Source: Neolentinus lepideus HHB14362 ss-1 (taxonomy: Eukaryota > Basidiomycota > Agaricomycetes > Gloeophyllales > Gloeophyllaceae). From it: a stretch of DNA of 64,000 nt. Location of the stretch: positions 189,018 through 253,017 of the forward strand of contig KV425592.1 of the NCBI GenBank assembly GCA_001632425.1. The letters run 5' to 3'. Positions 49,110-60,174 of this stretch are shown here, piece after piece; within the stretch, counting starts at the first letter, position 1; each line of letters opens with the position of its first letter. The notes under the pieces were generated by a model. It was not told the origin of the DNA. It was given only the letters and a program-made list of their open reading frames with translations, and searched no databases. The position numbers were made by a program, and so were the translations under genes.

Positions 49110-49690
49110 GTCAACCAAGTTAAGATGAGCTAAGATGAGCTAAGGAGTTCTAAGCTCTGATAAGCACTGTAAGCAGCATTAAGCCAAGTCCCCATCTTAG
49201 ATGGTCTTATTTGTATCTTATGAGTTCTTAGCCACATCATTGTGTGCTCTTGTCAGTGTCTTGTCATGTTATCAGACATCTTATTGGCCTTTTCACTGTG
49301 GAATACGAACCATTGTAATTCATCATAATAACAGCTAAGAACCAGCTAAGCTTACATAAGACATTGTAAGGACTGTGTAATACATGATAAGGCATTGTAA
49401 AGGCTTGTAACAAGAACAGTGCTAAGAGAAAAAATGAACCATTGTAAGTCATGGTAAGAAAGAGCAAGGCAGGATAAGAGAGAAATGAAGCAGTAACACA
49501 ATCAATGCAATAAACCATAGCTCAACACAATGACGAGTTGGTGAGTAATGTGAATGACAAGAAGGCACATAGTGTGAATGATGAGACAGCGAGTAGCATG
49601 AACGGCGAGTAGCACAAATGGCAAATAGCATGAATAGCAAATGGCCTGAACACTGAGTAGCAACAGTGTGAATATGACAGAAAGACGGGG
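49110..49690. repeat. TAAG-rich and AGTAGCATGAA-type subterminal motif clusters
   Basis: 49,110-49,470 holds many CTAAGATGAG, TTAAG and GTAAGG variants on both strands. 49,535-49,680 holds repeated gagtagcatgaa, aatgacaag, aatggcaaatagcatgaa units. No open frame. They are probably transposase-binding repeats of the Plavaka element. Confidence 0.55.
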
Positions 49691-49720
49691 GGACCAGAAT
49701 ACAAATGCCTAACTTTGATC

Positions 49721-52700
49721 CTAGTCAGAGTCATTGCCCATGACACCCTTCACAGCACAACAAGTAGAAGTGCCCATTTTGACAACACAGACAGCAGCAC
49801 CAATCACCTTCTGAAGGGCATCAGGCTTGAGCTTCTGTGCGCTCAGCATGTACAAGCCCATTGGCTCATGCTGATTGTGGACACTGAACTGAAGCTTCCA
49901 CTTGTCCTCAACACCGTACTTGTCGACAGGGTTCTTGATGATAGTCTTGCCCATCATCCAATTGATGCCAATGTGGTTCCCCTTCCAAAGGTCCAGTGTG
50001 TGCTCCATCTAAGTTATTATAGTCATCAGCATAGCACAAATGGAAACAAAAATAAACTACTCACCATAGTGGCAGCAAGTGCAATTGCACCAATTGGCTT
50101 GTAGTTCCTTTCAGATAGCTCCTCGTAGCCATCAATCTCAATGAATGGTGCCAATCGAACAAAGCTGTAATGGTGAGCTAACATCTGAGCAATGAGTGGG
50201 GAAGCAAAGGCCCCAGTCCACTTCTACTGCATTGATTTAGTACCTTGCTACTGGTCAAATGATTTATACACCTTACCTTGCGATCCAGGTTCGAATAATC
50301 AATGTAAATGAAATGCCAGTGCTCCCGCTGGTAGGCAGCATACTCATACTTGTGGGGATCAGAACACCAAACACTGTCTAGAACTGCAATGACAGTGTTC
50401 ACGAAGCCATTCCACCATTCGTACAGCTTCTGCCCAACTTGAAAGGTATTAGCTTGGGTTATTAAGACAATACAGCTTGCTCAGATAGTAAAACTTACCT
50501 GTGAATAGAGTATGTCTTTGGCCTGGATTTGTAAGGCCCAAATGTCTCATGAAAGATGCAGTTGTAAGTGGCTTGCAAGAAGGGGATGAGCTCCTTGTCT
50601 TCAAGACTCCAGGGGTTGACAAGCATTGACACAAAGTGCACAGCAGCCAGGATGAATATGTTGAGCCACAAGTTTGAGTGGCCCATATCATATGGGAGGT
50701 CCTTATTTGTGGCCTTCACCTTTTAAGAGCCTTGAGCTACTTTTGTAGCACCAGATACATCACTCTTGAGCTCCACAATATCAGAGTCCTCATCGAGGAT
50801 GTCCACGGCCTTGTCTGTGACTGGCATCTTGAAGCTGGCTGCATCCGAGACAGGCTCAGTCTTGATGGAGATTTTTGAGCTGTTGAAACTTGCTGCTGTC
50901 AATGCCTACAGCATGAATGTCAGATCTGATCTGAAGCATAGAACTTGCAAATAGACTTACTTTTGATGAAGCACTCCTCCCACCAGCTTTGTCTCCCACT
51001 TTGGAGATCACTACTGACCCCTGCACCATCATATCATCAATGAGATATGTACTGAGTTAGAATGTGAACTCACCAAGTGCATTGGGCACTTGTGATGTAC
51101 CACCAGACATGGAGTGATGGTCAGGTCAATGGAGACATCTTCCAGCGGTAGAGACATCTTGGATATTTTAATGACAGTCTAGAGTAATAACAACAATGTG
51201 AATTGAATTGAACTTGAATGTGAAAAGTTCGAGTACTCACTGCATGCAAAGGACAGTTGCTGGGTGCCTTGATGGGGGAGGAGATTGCAGCTTCCTGCTC
51301 AGCAAGCTCGCCTTCCATTACCACACTGTTGTCATCTTCACTGGCAGTGTCAGTGTTGCTATTGAGCTCAACAGCACCCACATCGAGAAACTGGGAGTGG
51401 GAGACCATTCCAGCAGTGTCACAAGACTTGAAACTGGGAGGGACAACTGGTATGAAGGGTGCACCTGTTGCAACAGACAGAGAGGCTGTTTCATTGGTGT
51501 TACATGGCTTGAGAACAAGATGCGCAACCTGTTTGAAGGGTGGGATGCCTGCCTGTGCTTTTCAGATGGTCAATAGAAGTGGTGAGTTCCAAGTGTTGAG
51601 TATCTCATTTTGGGGACCTGAACAGCCATTCCATTGCTTGATGGTGTCATCTGCCCTTGCCTACATTCCAGATGACCTACATCAAAGCTAAGAGTTAGCA
51701 GGTTGAAAGTTAAAGATATATCAGCTTATCAGCATGCAAGTGTGTGAAATTGTGATATTATAGATAGAATGGTGATGAGAAGTGATAAAGAATGGAAATG
51801 AAATACATGGAACCCAAGGAATCATTCACAGGTTCACTGCCAATAAGATATCTAACCAAGACCTGTTCTTCTGGTGCTTGCTTGTAGTTTTCATCAAATG
51901 CATCTTTGTGCAGGTGCAGGTGCTGCAATTTGACTTGGTCTCAGAAACTGTGCTTCACTTTTTTTGACTTCTTGGACCTGGGCTCTGGCTCCTGTTCAGT
52001 TGCTGAAGTCTCAGCATCAGCATCTGTGGCATTGATATCAGAACTTGGATCCAAGGGCACTGGGACCTCCTTTGCTTTTGCTTTGAGAACTCATGCCCTT
52101 GCTTCCTGTTTGCTATACTTTGACAAATCTGCAATAGCATCTGAGCACTTGAACAGGACAGCGTGTTCACCTAGACAGTTCCTCATATGCTCTCTTGCCT
52201 TATCTTCAGCCACAATCTGGTCTTCTAGGTTCGCAATTAGTCTTTGCTCACCAGCTGCCTTATGCCTCTTTTCTTCCTCCTTTTGTGCTTTCTCTGCCTC
52301 CCTCAGCTCCATCTTTTCCCTTTTCTCTGCTTCCTTTGCCCTCCTCAGCTCTTCCTTTGCTTGCAGCTGAATCATTGCCTCAGCCTTCTTTGCATCTTCT
52401 TTTGCAAGATGCTCTGCTTCCTTCACAGCACTTTTTGCAGCCTTCTTCACCAGCTGCTTTTCCTTGTCCACAGTGATTTGCTGTGGGGTACGATGGGTGC
52501 ATTTTCTTGCTGGCTCTGCAGTACTGTCTTTGGTCTCAGTTGGTGTCTCAACAGGGACACTGTGAGGCATGCTGCATTTACTTTGGCACATAGTGGAGAT
52601 AGCGGTAAGCAGTGTTACAGGTCGCAGTGGTAGTGATGGCTGATGATTTGTGTGCACTGTCACTGTGACTAAGGCTGCTGTGACTGTAACTGTGACTGGT

Positions 52701-52768
52701 ACTATCACAGTCCTACTATTTTGGGCACCCTTCTGAGGTACATTGGGCTTAGTGTCTCTTGTATCCAA
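49721..52768 (-). pseudogene. Plavaka-associated accessory protein with N-terminal coiled coil
   Basis: The minus-strand N-terminal exon (52768-52091) starts MDTRDTKPNVPQKGAQNSRT. After a Val/Thr-rich stretch it forms a long Lys/Glu/Ala coiled coil (KKAAKSAVKEAEHLAKEDAK; EKREKMELREAEKAQKEEEK) and ends YSKQEARA. Later exons (51.7-49.7 kb) include LAEQEAAISSPIKAPSNCPL, then NKDLPYDMGHSNLWLNIFIL with PWSLEDKELIPFLQATYNCI, then FIEIDGYEELSERNYKPIGA, and a last exon GINWMMGKTIIKNPVDKYGV. I recognise the general type from Agaricomycete transposon neighbourhoods but not its function. Exon joins are approximate and decay is likely, given the CpG-poor sequence. Confidence 0.5.
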
Positions 52769-53117
52769 TACTAACCATCACTTGTAAGGACTAGTAATTT
52801 TAGCTGTACCACAGCTTCTGCCCTTCCCCAAGCGATCTAGTCCATCCCTCATATCCCACTGCACATCTACCTAGTTCGCCAAGTCCTTGAGTGTGCCAAG
52901 TCAGACAGTTTCACCTCTACAACATTCTTTATCAGCTGCTATGTCCTCACCATCTCACTTGGGCTCTTTGGTAGATGAGTTATGATGCTACGAGTGTAAG
53001 ATGTCCTTCCAGAGTGCTGGCAGGCTGAAGAAACATCAGCAAAGCTAACACCCTTATGTTCCTCCACATGGTGCAGCTACCACATGGAGTACAGTCTACT
53101 CAGCTGCTAGTGGCTCT

Positions 53118-56033
53118 ATGGCTGGTGTGTCTCAAATACCTGGTATCTCTGCTGGCTCACCACTGCAGAGTGTATCTGCAGTCCAGTTGGTGGCAATGTC
53201 ACCATCCTTGTCTATTTCACTGGGGTCATCATTCTCTCATTCAACACTGACATCACCCATCCCTCTCCTTGCAAGTGTAAATGATCCCTTTCAAATGCCA
53301 TCACTCCCACATACACTGATCAACCAATCAACCTACCCATATGATGAGCCACCTCAGTTAGGTCATTCTAGCCCAGACTCGCATATTTCCCTCATCCCAT
53401 CTTCTGACAATATCTTTGATGATGGGTTCTATGATTACATTGATGATGATCCCCACCCTCTTGAGGATCTTGGGGAGGATGATGATGATACTAGTGATTA
53501 TGAGGATGAAGAAGATGAAGAAGGCAGTGAGGATAGCTCAGATGCAGAGATTTCTCATTCACTAGGCTATGATCATGATATTTTGGAGGATGTAGATACA
53601 GCCCAAATTCTGTGAAAAGAACATCCTCTACTGAATGGTTGATGCTTCTAACTATTCTCCATGCTTCTAGCTTACACCTTTATGTAGGAACTCCATGTGA
53701 TGAGCATGGATCTGCTCTCAAACCAGGAGCACCACCTCCTGTACATCCTACTGCACCACTGACTGACTGGTTCCCTTATCATGGCCATGGTGACTTTGAG
53801 ATTGCAGAATTTCTTTTCAAAGAGGAGCAGATGTCAGGAAACAAGATCAACCATCTTATGGAGCTATGGTCAGCAAAATCTGAGCCACCCTTTCACAATG
53901 CTCAGTCTCTATACTATTGACTTAACCACTGTTGGAGATGTGGAGTGGGATGCATTCTCTATGAAGTATCAGGGTGATGTCCCAGAGGGTGAAGTACCTG
54001 ATTGGATGACTGCTTCATATGATGTCTACTACCGTGACTCACATCAAATTGCTCAGAGAATGCTTGCAAACCCAGACTACAGTGGTGAAATTGACTACTG
54101 TGCTATTCAAGAGACTCTCCATGGTGAGCCATGCCTCAAAGACTTTATGTCTGGTGCATGGGCATGGTGTCATTCTGTACATAATTTTATCTGCTATGGT
54201 CTAGTATCTTAAATCTCATCTCTACTAGAATATCAGTTAGAACAGGTGATAATGAGTACTATCCCTTATATATGATGCTTGGAAATCACCACAATGGTGT
54301 ATGCAGAGCTCATCAGGATGCCATTGCTGTAATAGGCTTTCTTGCAATTCCAAAAAGTGAGTACATCTTGTTTTTCCTCAGTGAGATTGTAGTAAAGAGT
54401 ATACACAGCAGACAGGGCCCATAAAGATGATGTTAGGTTCCAGAAGTTCCAACATCAGATCTTTCACTCCTCAATTGGCCGTATTCTTCAGTCCCTTAAG
54501 CCTGGTATGATAACTCCAGAGGTGACACTGTGCTGATGGCCACTTCCACTGAGCTATATAGCAGACTACCCAGAGCAAGCACTTCTTGCTTGCATTGTTC
54601 AGGGTTGGTGTCCCAAGTGAGCAGTCTCAGCCTTAATCATGAAGCATTATTATTAAAAAATAATATTAGGTGCACTGGAAAAAGTGTTGATCTTGATGGT
54701 GGTGGTACCCAACACACTTGTGAACACACTGAACAATTAATTAAGCTATTGGATCTTGGTACTCTCTGGACTGAATATGGTGTTGTAGGAGATGTTGTGG
54801 TATGTATTCTCCTCTCACTCTGTTTCTAAGAGTCATTACATTGCTAATACTACTACTTTACAGCCCTTTACAAATGATTTTCCACGTGCTGATATTCATG
54901 AACTCCTTTCACCAGACCTTCTCCATCAATTAATCAAAGGGGTCTTCAAAGACCATCTTGTTGAATGGATTGTTACTTACTTGATATCAAAGAATGGGAA
55001 AGCACATGGGGAGGCAGTATTAACTGAGATTGATGATCGGTGAGAATATTTCAGTGCAGTCTGGCTGGTAAAATACTCAAATTCTGTTTAGCATAGCAGT
55101 TGTTCCTCCATTTACAGGACTACAAAGATTTCCTCAGGGTCATGGCCTTAAGCAATGGACAGGAGATAACTCAAAAGCCTTAATGAAGGTATGTGAAGAA
55201 GAATTTGCTAAAATAAAGCTTAACAAGAGTCTGCAGGTTTACCTCCCAGCTATTGATGGATTGCTACCTCAGGATATTGTCCACACAGTACAGGCATTTC
55301 TGGAATTCTGCTACATTGCTCATCATGACATCCATACACAAACAACAATTCAGCAACTTCACAAGGCTGAGCAGGACTTTCATATATTCCAGACTATTTT
55401 CCAGACAACAGGGGCCTGATCAGAGGGGTTCTCACTTCCATGGCAACACTCAGTTGAACATTATGAACATTCAATCTGGGAATATGCTGCCCCTAATGGC
55501 CTATGTTCCTCAATTACCAAGTTCAAACACATCAAGGCTGTGAAGGAGCCTTGGTGTCAGTCCAATTGCTTTGAAGCCCTAGGACAAATGCTTGTGACAA
55601 ACCAGCACTTGGACAAGATATCAGCATCTTGGGTAGATTTTGTTAGTCATGGTATGCTTCAAGATAAATGTATACAACTAAGCATCTTCTTGTTACTGTG
55701 AACTGACCCTTTTTCTATAGGGAAATCACCAAAATCTACAAGTGCTCTACTAGAGGATGATGGCACTGTACCAGGTCCAAGACAGAGACACTTCACTGAG
55801 CTTTCATCAAAATCACGTTTGTATCTATTTTTATAGAATTGTGTGAGCATTACTGACTAGAAACTGAATATAAGCCAGCAGCATTCTCGGGATCCTACAC
55901 AGATTTCTGAGAATATTGACCAGTTAACATTTCACACTCTACTTTGACAATTTCTGGCCAGCCACTATAATCTCACTGATGAATCACTCCCCAATTTCAA
56001 CAATCCCATCTTGATTCACTACTCTGCTGAAGC
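53118..56033 (+). pseudogene. Plavaka transposase, decayed
   Basis: DDE-type transposase of the Plavaka group. The acidic N-terminal region (DDDDTSDYEDEEDEEGSEDS) is followed by stops and shifted pieces. Strong family strings follow: PDWMTASYDVYYRDSHQIAQ, ANPDYSGEIDYCAIQE and FMSGAWAWCHS. Then come, across introns, GFLAIPKS-like residues, LLDLGTLWTEYGVVGDVV, PFTNDFPRADIHELLSPDLL, HQLIKGVFKDHLVEWI, RFPQGHGLKQWTGDNSKALM, KVYLPAIDG-like residues (VYLPAIDGLLPQDIVHTVQA) and FLEFCYIAHHDIHTQTTI. The C-terminal part PNFNNPILIHYSAEAV runs straight into an LTR at 56034. A weak continuation (DVRMVCIA, matching the family's GMRRE-like block) follows the LTR. There are many stops. Confidence 0.82.
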
Positions 56034-56331
56034 TGTTGGCTGTGGAAGATACTAGCTTCAGACAACACCCAAGGGCTAAGTCAAACTGTGTCAAGACTGG
56101 GGGACACAGAGCAACTTAGGGAGCGCTTATATACTCTAGGATAGAAAGGGCATGAAGGGAACATGGAAATATAAAGAACAACAAAGACAACAAAGACAAC
56201 AAAGAGAAACAAAGCCAGTGGCTCAAAATAAAGGTAGTGGCTCAGAACAAGGAAACTTGGCCTAGACTGTTCTGGGCCATTCCATGAGCCACTCAGTCAA
56301 CAAAGAGAGACCAAGTCATCAAATCCCAACA
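56034..56331 (-). repeat. Solo LTR, copia family A (short form)
   Basis: Begins TGTTGGCTGTGGAAG and ends AATCCCAACA, the reverse complement of the family A LTR at 56829-57203. It lacks the internal duplicated unit (TATTCTGGCATAAGG... through AACTGTATCAAGACTG) present in the other two copies, so it is 298 bp against about 373. It interrupts the Plavaka transposase C-terminus. Flanks (GAAGC / ATTAA) show no target duplication. Confidence 0.8.
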
Positions 56332-56389
56332 ATTAATGCACAAGCATGATGTGAGGATGGTGTGCATCGCAGTTTCTTTTGTTTTTTTT

Positions 56390-56584
56390 CATATACATTG
56401 CATTTGTGGTTTGCGGTCTTGGCCCTATCCTTCCATTTACTCCCTCCGAACTATCTATTACCCTTCGACTCCCCGGACCTCACAGCCATCTGACACCAAG
56501 GGCTTTGGTGTTTGCTTTGTGGTTGTGTCTACCCTTTAGGTCTCATTTCCAGCAGGTTTCATCGTGTGTTTGTGTTCATCACCA
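56390..56584 (+). repeat. Unidentified repeat R, copy 2
   Basis: Inverted copy of 45158-45345 (see there). It runs from catatacattgcatttgtgg to gtttgtgttcatcac and is directly followed by a fragment of copia pol. A 65-codon open frame across it is shared with copy 1 but has no recognisable domain. Confidence 0.7.
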
Positions 56585-56828
56585 TCCTAAGATGTGCCAA
56601 CCCAATCCTACCCCTCGCAACCTTGTCCCACAGCCAATAGAACCTCAGGTTAAGTGCTTCATGCACCCATGATGTTCAGGATTCTTTGCGACAGCTAGAG
56701 CAGATTGGTTATCGAATAACCAAGCTCAGTCAGGAAGTTTCACAGCCAGAGGATCTCCTGCCCTGCACAGACAGCAGCAACATACTCAGCCTCAGTAGTT
56801 GAGAGAGTAACAATAGAGTGGAGGCGAC
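56585..56828 (-). pseudogene. Copia family B pol fragment (RNase H end)
   Basis: Closely matches plus-strand 63021-63295 (the RNase H/C-terminal end of the minus-strand pol at 62938-64000). It is missing 28 bp (atgtaaagcatagacgg... to gagag) between TTATCG and AATAACCAAG. It stops exactly at the LTR border at 56829. Confidence 0.75.
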
Positions 56829-57203
56829 TGTTGGGATTGAATAACTTGGTCACTCTTTGTTGACTGAGTGGCTCATGGAATGATCCAGAACAGTCTAGGC
56901 TGAGTTTCCTTGTTCTGAGCCACTGCCTTTATTCTGAGCCACTGGCTTTGTTTCTCTTTGTTGTCTTTGTTGTCTTTGTTCTTTGTTCTATTTTGATGTT
57001 CCCTTCATCTGTCTTTGTCCCTTCATGCCCTTTCTATCCTAGAGTATATAAGCGCTCCCTAAGTCACTCTGTGCCCCCCAGTCTTAACACAGTTTGACTT
57101 AGGTGAGTCTGCCACTTGTATTCCTTATGCCAGAATACAGTCTTGACACAGTTTGACTTAGCCCTTGGGTGTTGTCTGAAGCTAGTATCTTCCACAGCCA
57201 ACA
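56829..57203 (+). repeat. LTR of copia family A (5' LTR of the pol fragment at 57.3-59.8 kb)
   Basis: TGTTGGGATTG...CAGCCAACA, 375 bp with inverted TGTTGG/CCAACA ends. It has the promoter-like tatataagcgctccc (about 57,042) and an internal duplication around GACACAGTTTGACTTAG / AACACAGTTTGACTTAG. It is followed immediately by the primer-binding site. Confidence 0.85.
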
Positions 57204-57218
57204 GGTTATGATCCCAAC
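57204..57218 (+). other. Copia A primer-binding site (half-tRNA type)
   Basis: GGTTATGATCCCAAC directly follows the LTR. Its complement, GTTGGGATCATAACC, has the form of an initiator tRNA-Met anticodon stem-loop (CAT anticodon). This resembles the Drosophila copia and Ty5 half-tRNA mechanism, which is known for the family. Confidence 0.65.
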
Positions 57219-57348
57219 GCTCTAGATCTTCAGACACCCATCTCTGCCAGTCCTTCACTGTTCTTGCACTCCTTTGTGGTTGTGTGCCACTGAGCCACTC
57301 TTCATTGTTCTTTCACTCATCCCACCTGATCGTCCTGCTGCTTCCATT

Positions 57349-57473
57349 ATGTCCCAATCATTTTCTTCGAAATTCAACCTTCTCTGCTCCTACTGTGGTA
57401 TCCAGGCATCCCACACTGAAGCCACATGCCACAGGAATGTGAGAGATAGTATTAGAGCGAAGAAGGATGTTCT
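57349..57473 (+). pseudogene. Remnant of copia A Gag/nucleocapsid start
   Basis: MSQSFSSKFNLLCSYCGIQA followed by SHTEATCHRN has a knuckle-like C-x2-C-x5-H-x4-C arrangement. After 40 codons it is joined to the integrase C-terminal region (AVRCFVHVHNR) with loss of most of gag, protease and the integrase catalytic core. Confidence 0.5.
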
Positions 57474-59801
57474 GGACTTATGCTGTTCGCTGCTTTGTCC
57501 ATGTTCACAACCGCGTCCCTTGCTCTGCGCTCTCTGGTGTGATCCCCTATTCCTTCTGGAAGAAGGGAAAGAAACCCGATGTCTCTTACTTCCGGGTCTT
57601 TGGTTCGCTCGCTTACGTTCTTATATGCAAGAAGCAGTGCAAAGCACTTCAGCCTCACACTCGTAAGTGTATCTTTGTTGGCTACACCCCTGGTACTCAT
57701 GCTTGGACTTTCTGGGATCCTGCGGAGTGCAAGTTCATCAACAGTTCTAACGCTGTCTTTGACGAATGCTGCGTTCCTGGTAATGCTCGCAACATCAACC
57801 CCTTTGGTGATCCTCTTAGCTCTGTCGATGTCCCTGATCAGGGGGGAGATGATGAGCTTCCCTTAGATGTACCAGATCAGGGGGGAGATGACGACGATGA
57901 TGCTCTGCCCCATCCACCTCCAGCTATCGCTCTGCCTCCATCTCCATCTCCAGAGCCTATGCCGCCTCCTGGAGCCCCACCAAATGTCAACCCTCTGGCT
58001 AATCCACCTCCTCGACGCTCTACTCGCTCAACGCGCCAGCAGGGCTCTCTCAATGAGACTGCGCTTCGACATCGAAATCTGACTCCTCCTGGTGCTAGAG
58101 TCTCTCCTGCTGCTCTGTCTCGCATCTCTGACTCTCCTGACCCACTCGACCTGCCTACACCCTCTCCAGCCCCTCCCAATGAGTTCCATCCTCCAGACGA
58201 TGATGTGGAAGAGGATGAGCTCAATATCGGACCAGGGTATGTGAAGGACGAGGGTGACTTGGCTAGTGCTATGTCGGCTGGTATGGACTTTGTCTTGGCT
58301 GGTCAGACTATCGAATATTGGTCTTGGGAGGACGCTTTGGACTACGCCTTCGAGTCTGTTGTCCAGACTGCGTTGAAGGGCGAGGAGCATACCAGTGAGC
58401 CTTGGACTTTCCGGGAGGTGATGCAGCGTCCTGAGGAGGAGCGCCAGCAATGGTTGAAGGCTGCTCAGGATGAGATCCAGTCTCTTGTCAAGAATGGGAC
58501 GTTTGAGCTGGTTGAGTGTCCTCTGGGTCGCAAGGCTATTGGGAGTCACTGGGTCTTCAAGGTGAAGCGCAATGTGGATGGGTCTATTGAGCGCTACAAG
58601 GGTCGCTTGGTGGCAAAAGGCTTCTCACAGCGCCCTGGCTTCAATTACAATGAAACCTTCGCCCCTACACACAAGTGGGCATCTCTGCGCACCATCCTCA
58701 CCTTAGCTGCTTTGGAGGATTTGGAGCTTGAGAGCGTTGATATCTCGACTGCGTATCTCAATGGGACATTGGAGGAGGACATTTATATGCATCAACCTGA
58801 GGGATTTGAGCAGAAGGGACCAGAGTGGGTATGGCGATTGCAGAAATCACTTTATGGCCTTAAGCAGGCTGGGAGGCATTGGCATGAGAAGCTGAATGAG
58901 GTCTTGACTGAGAAGCTTGGCTTCTCATGTCTGACTTGTGAGCATAGCGTCTGGGTCTATGGGAAGGATGATGTGCATATTATCATCCCTGTCTTCGTCG
59001 ATGACATGACTATTGCCAGCAAGTCGTCTACTGCAATTCAGAAGGTCAAGGACGACTTGAGGCAGCATTTTAAGCTACGTGACTTAGGTCCTACCTCTTG
59101 GCTGCTAGGCATCGAAATCAAGCGTGATTGCTCCTCTCGGACTCTGACTATCTCTCAGCGACAGTACATCCTCGATATCTTGTCGCGCTTTAGTATGGCT
59201 GACTGCGACTCTGTCTCGACGCCTATGGACCCTGGCTCTAAGCTTAGTGCGACCATGGCTCCTCAGACTAAGGCTGAGTTCGACGAGATGCACTCTGTGC
59301 CCTATATCAATGCGGTTGGTGCCCTTGCTTATCTCACTGTCGCTACACATCCAGACATTGCTTACAGCATTGGAGTCCTGGCGCGCTTCAGCAAAAACCC
59401 TGGCAAGCGTCATTGGAAGGCTGTTAAGCACCTGTTTCGCTATCTCAAGGGTACTATCGATTACAAGCTGACGTACTCTCCCTCATCGTCGACTGCGCTG
59501 TTCACAACCTTCACTGACGCTGATCACGCTGGGGACCCAGACAATGGTCGCTCTACCAGCGGTTATGTTGTCAAGATGGGTTCTGGTGCTATCTCCTGGT
59601 CTAGTCACCTTCAGTCTATCGTTACTCTCTCGACTACTGAGGCTGAGTATGTTGCCGCTGTTTCTGCAGCTCAGGAAATTCTCTGGTTGCGTAACTTCCT
59701 GACTGAGCTTGGCTATTCAATCTCTGGGCCGTCTATGCTGTACATCGACAACCAATCCACTTTAGCTGTTGCAAAGAATCCTGAGCATCATGGGCGCATG
59801 A
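57474..59801 (+). CDS. Copia family A Pol, truncated at both ends (integrase C-term, RT, RNase H)
   Basis: Open frame without stops. It starts in the integrase C-terminal part (YSFWKKGKKPDVSYFRVFGS, the conserved FG motif region), then an acidic/Pro-rich linker. The linker has a 13-residue repeat (DVPDQGGDD twice). The reverse transcriptase has AHKWASL-like start (APTHKWASLRTILTLAALE), SVDISTAYLNGTLEEDIYMH, LYGLKQAGRHWHEKLNE and the catalytic FVDDMTIASKS. RNase H has TFTDADHAGDPDNGRSTSGY, LSTTEAEYVAAVSAAQEILW and YIDNQSTLAVAKNPEHHG, but the last catalytic region (KHLDLRFYWLRDE in family B) is missing. The frame runs without a stop into an inverted LTR at 59802 and on to 59971. The DNA keeps CpG, so it is younger than family C. 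Confidence 0.85.
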
Positions 59802-60174
59802 TGTTGGCTGTGGAAGATACTAGCTTCAGACAACACCCAAGGGCTAAGTCAAACTGTGTCAAGACTGTATTCTGGCATAAGGAATACAAGTGGCAGACTC
59901 ACCTAAGTCAAACTGTATCAAGACTGGGGGACACAGAGCGACTTAGGGAGCGCTTATATACTCTAGGATAGAAAGGGCATGAAGGAACAAAGACAGATAA
60001 AGGGAACATCGAAATATAAAGAAGAACAAAGACAACAAAGACAACAAAGAGAAACAAAGGCAGTGGCTCAGAATAAAGGCAGTGGCTCAGAACAAGGAAA
60101 CTCAGCCTAGACTCTTCTGGACCATTCCATGAGCCACTCAGTCAACAAAGAGTGACCAAGTCATTCAATCCCAC
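59802..60174 (-). repeat. LTR of copia family A, inverted relative to the adjacent pol
   Basis: TGTTGGCTGTGGAAG... to ...CATTCAATCCCAC, 373 bp, the reverse complement of the LTR at 56829-57203, including the duplicated unit. Its U5 end is fused to RNase H coding sequence (catgggcgcatga / tgttggctg). Its U3 end is fused to a gag fragment (GGTGGTGGGATTG on the minus strand). Confidence 0.85.

Larger units (their letters stand above)
48408..56389. mobile_element. Plavaka-type DNA transposon, decayed
   Basis: Follows the break in copia C integrase. It carries a minus-strand accessory gene (49.7-52.8 kb) and a plus-strand Plavaka transposase (53.1-56.0 kb, resuming weakly after a solo LTR), in divergent arrangement. 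The left 1.3 kb (48.4-49.7 kb) is non-coding and holds TAAG-rich and GAGTAGCATGAA-like motif clusters expected of subterminal repeats. I could not fix the terminal inverted repeats or target duplication. The right edge is set by the start of repeat R copy 2. Confidence 0.65.
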
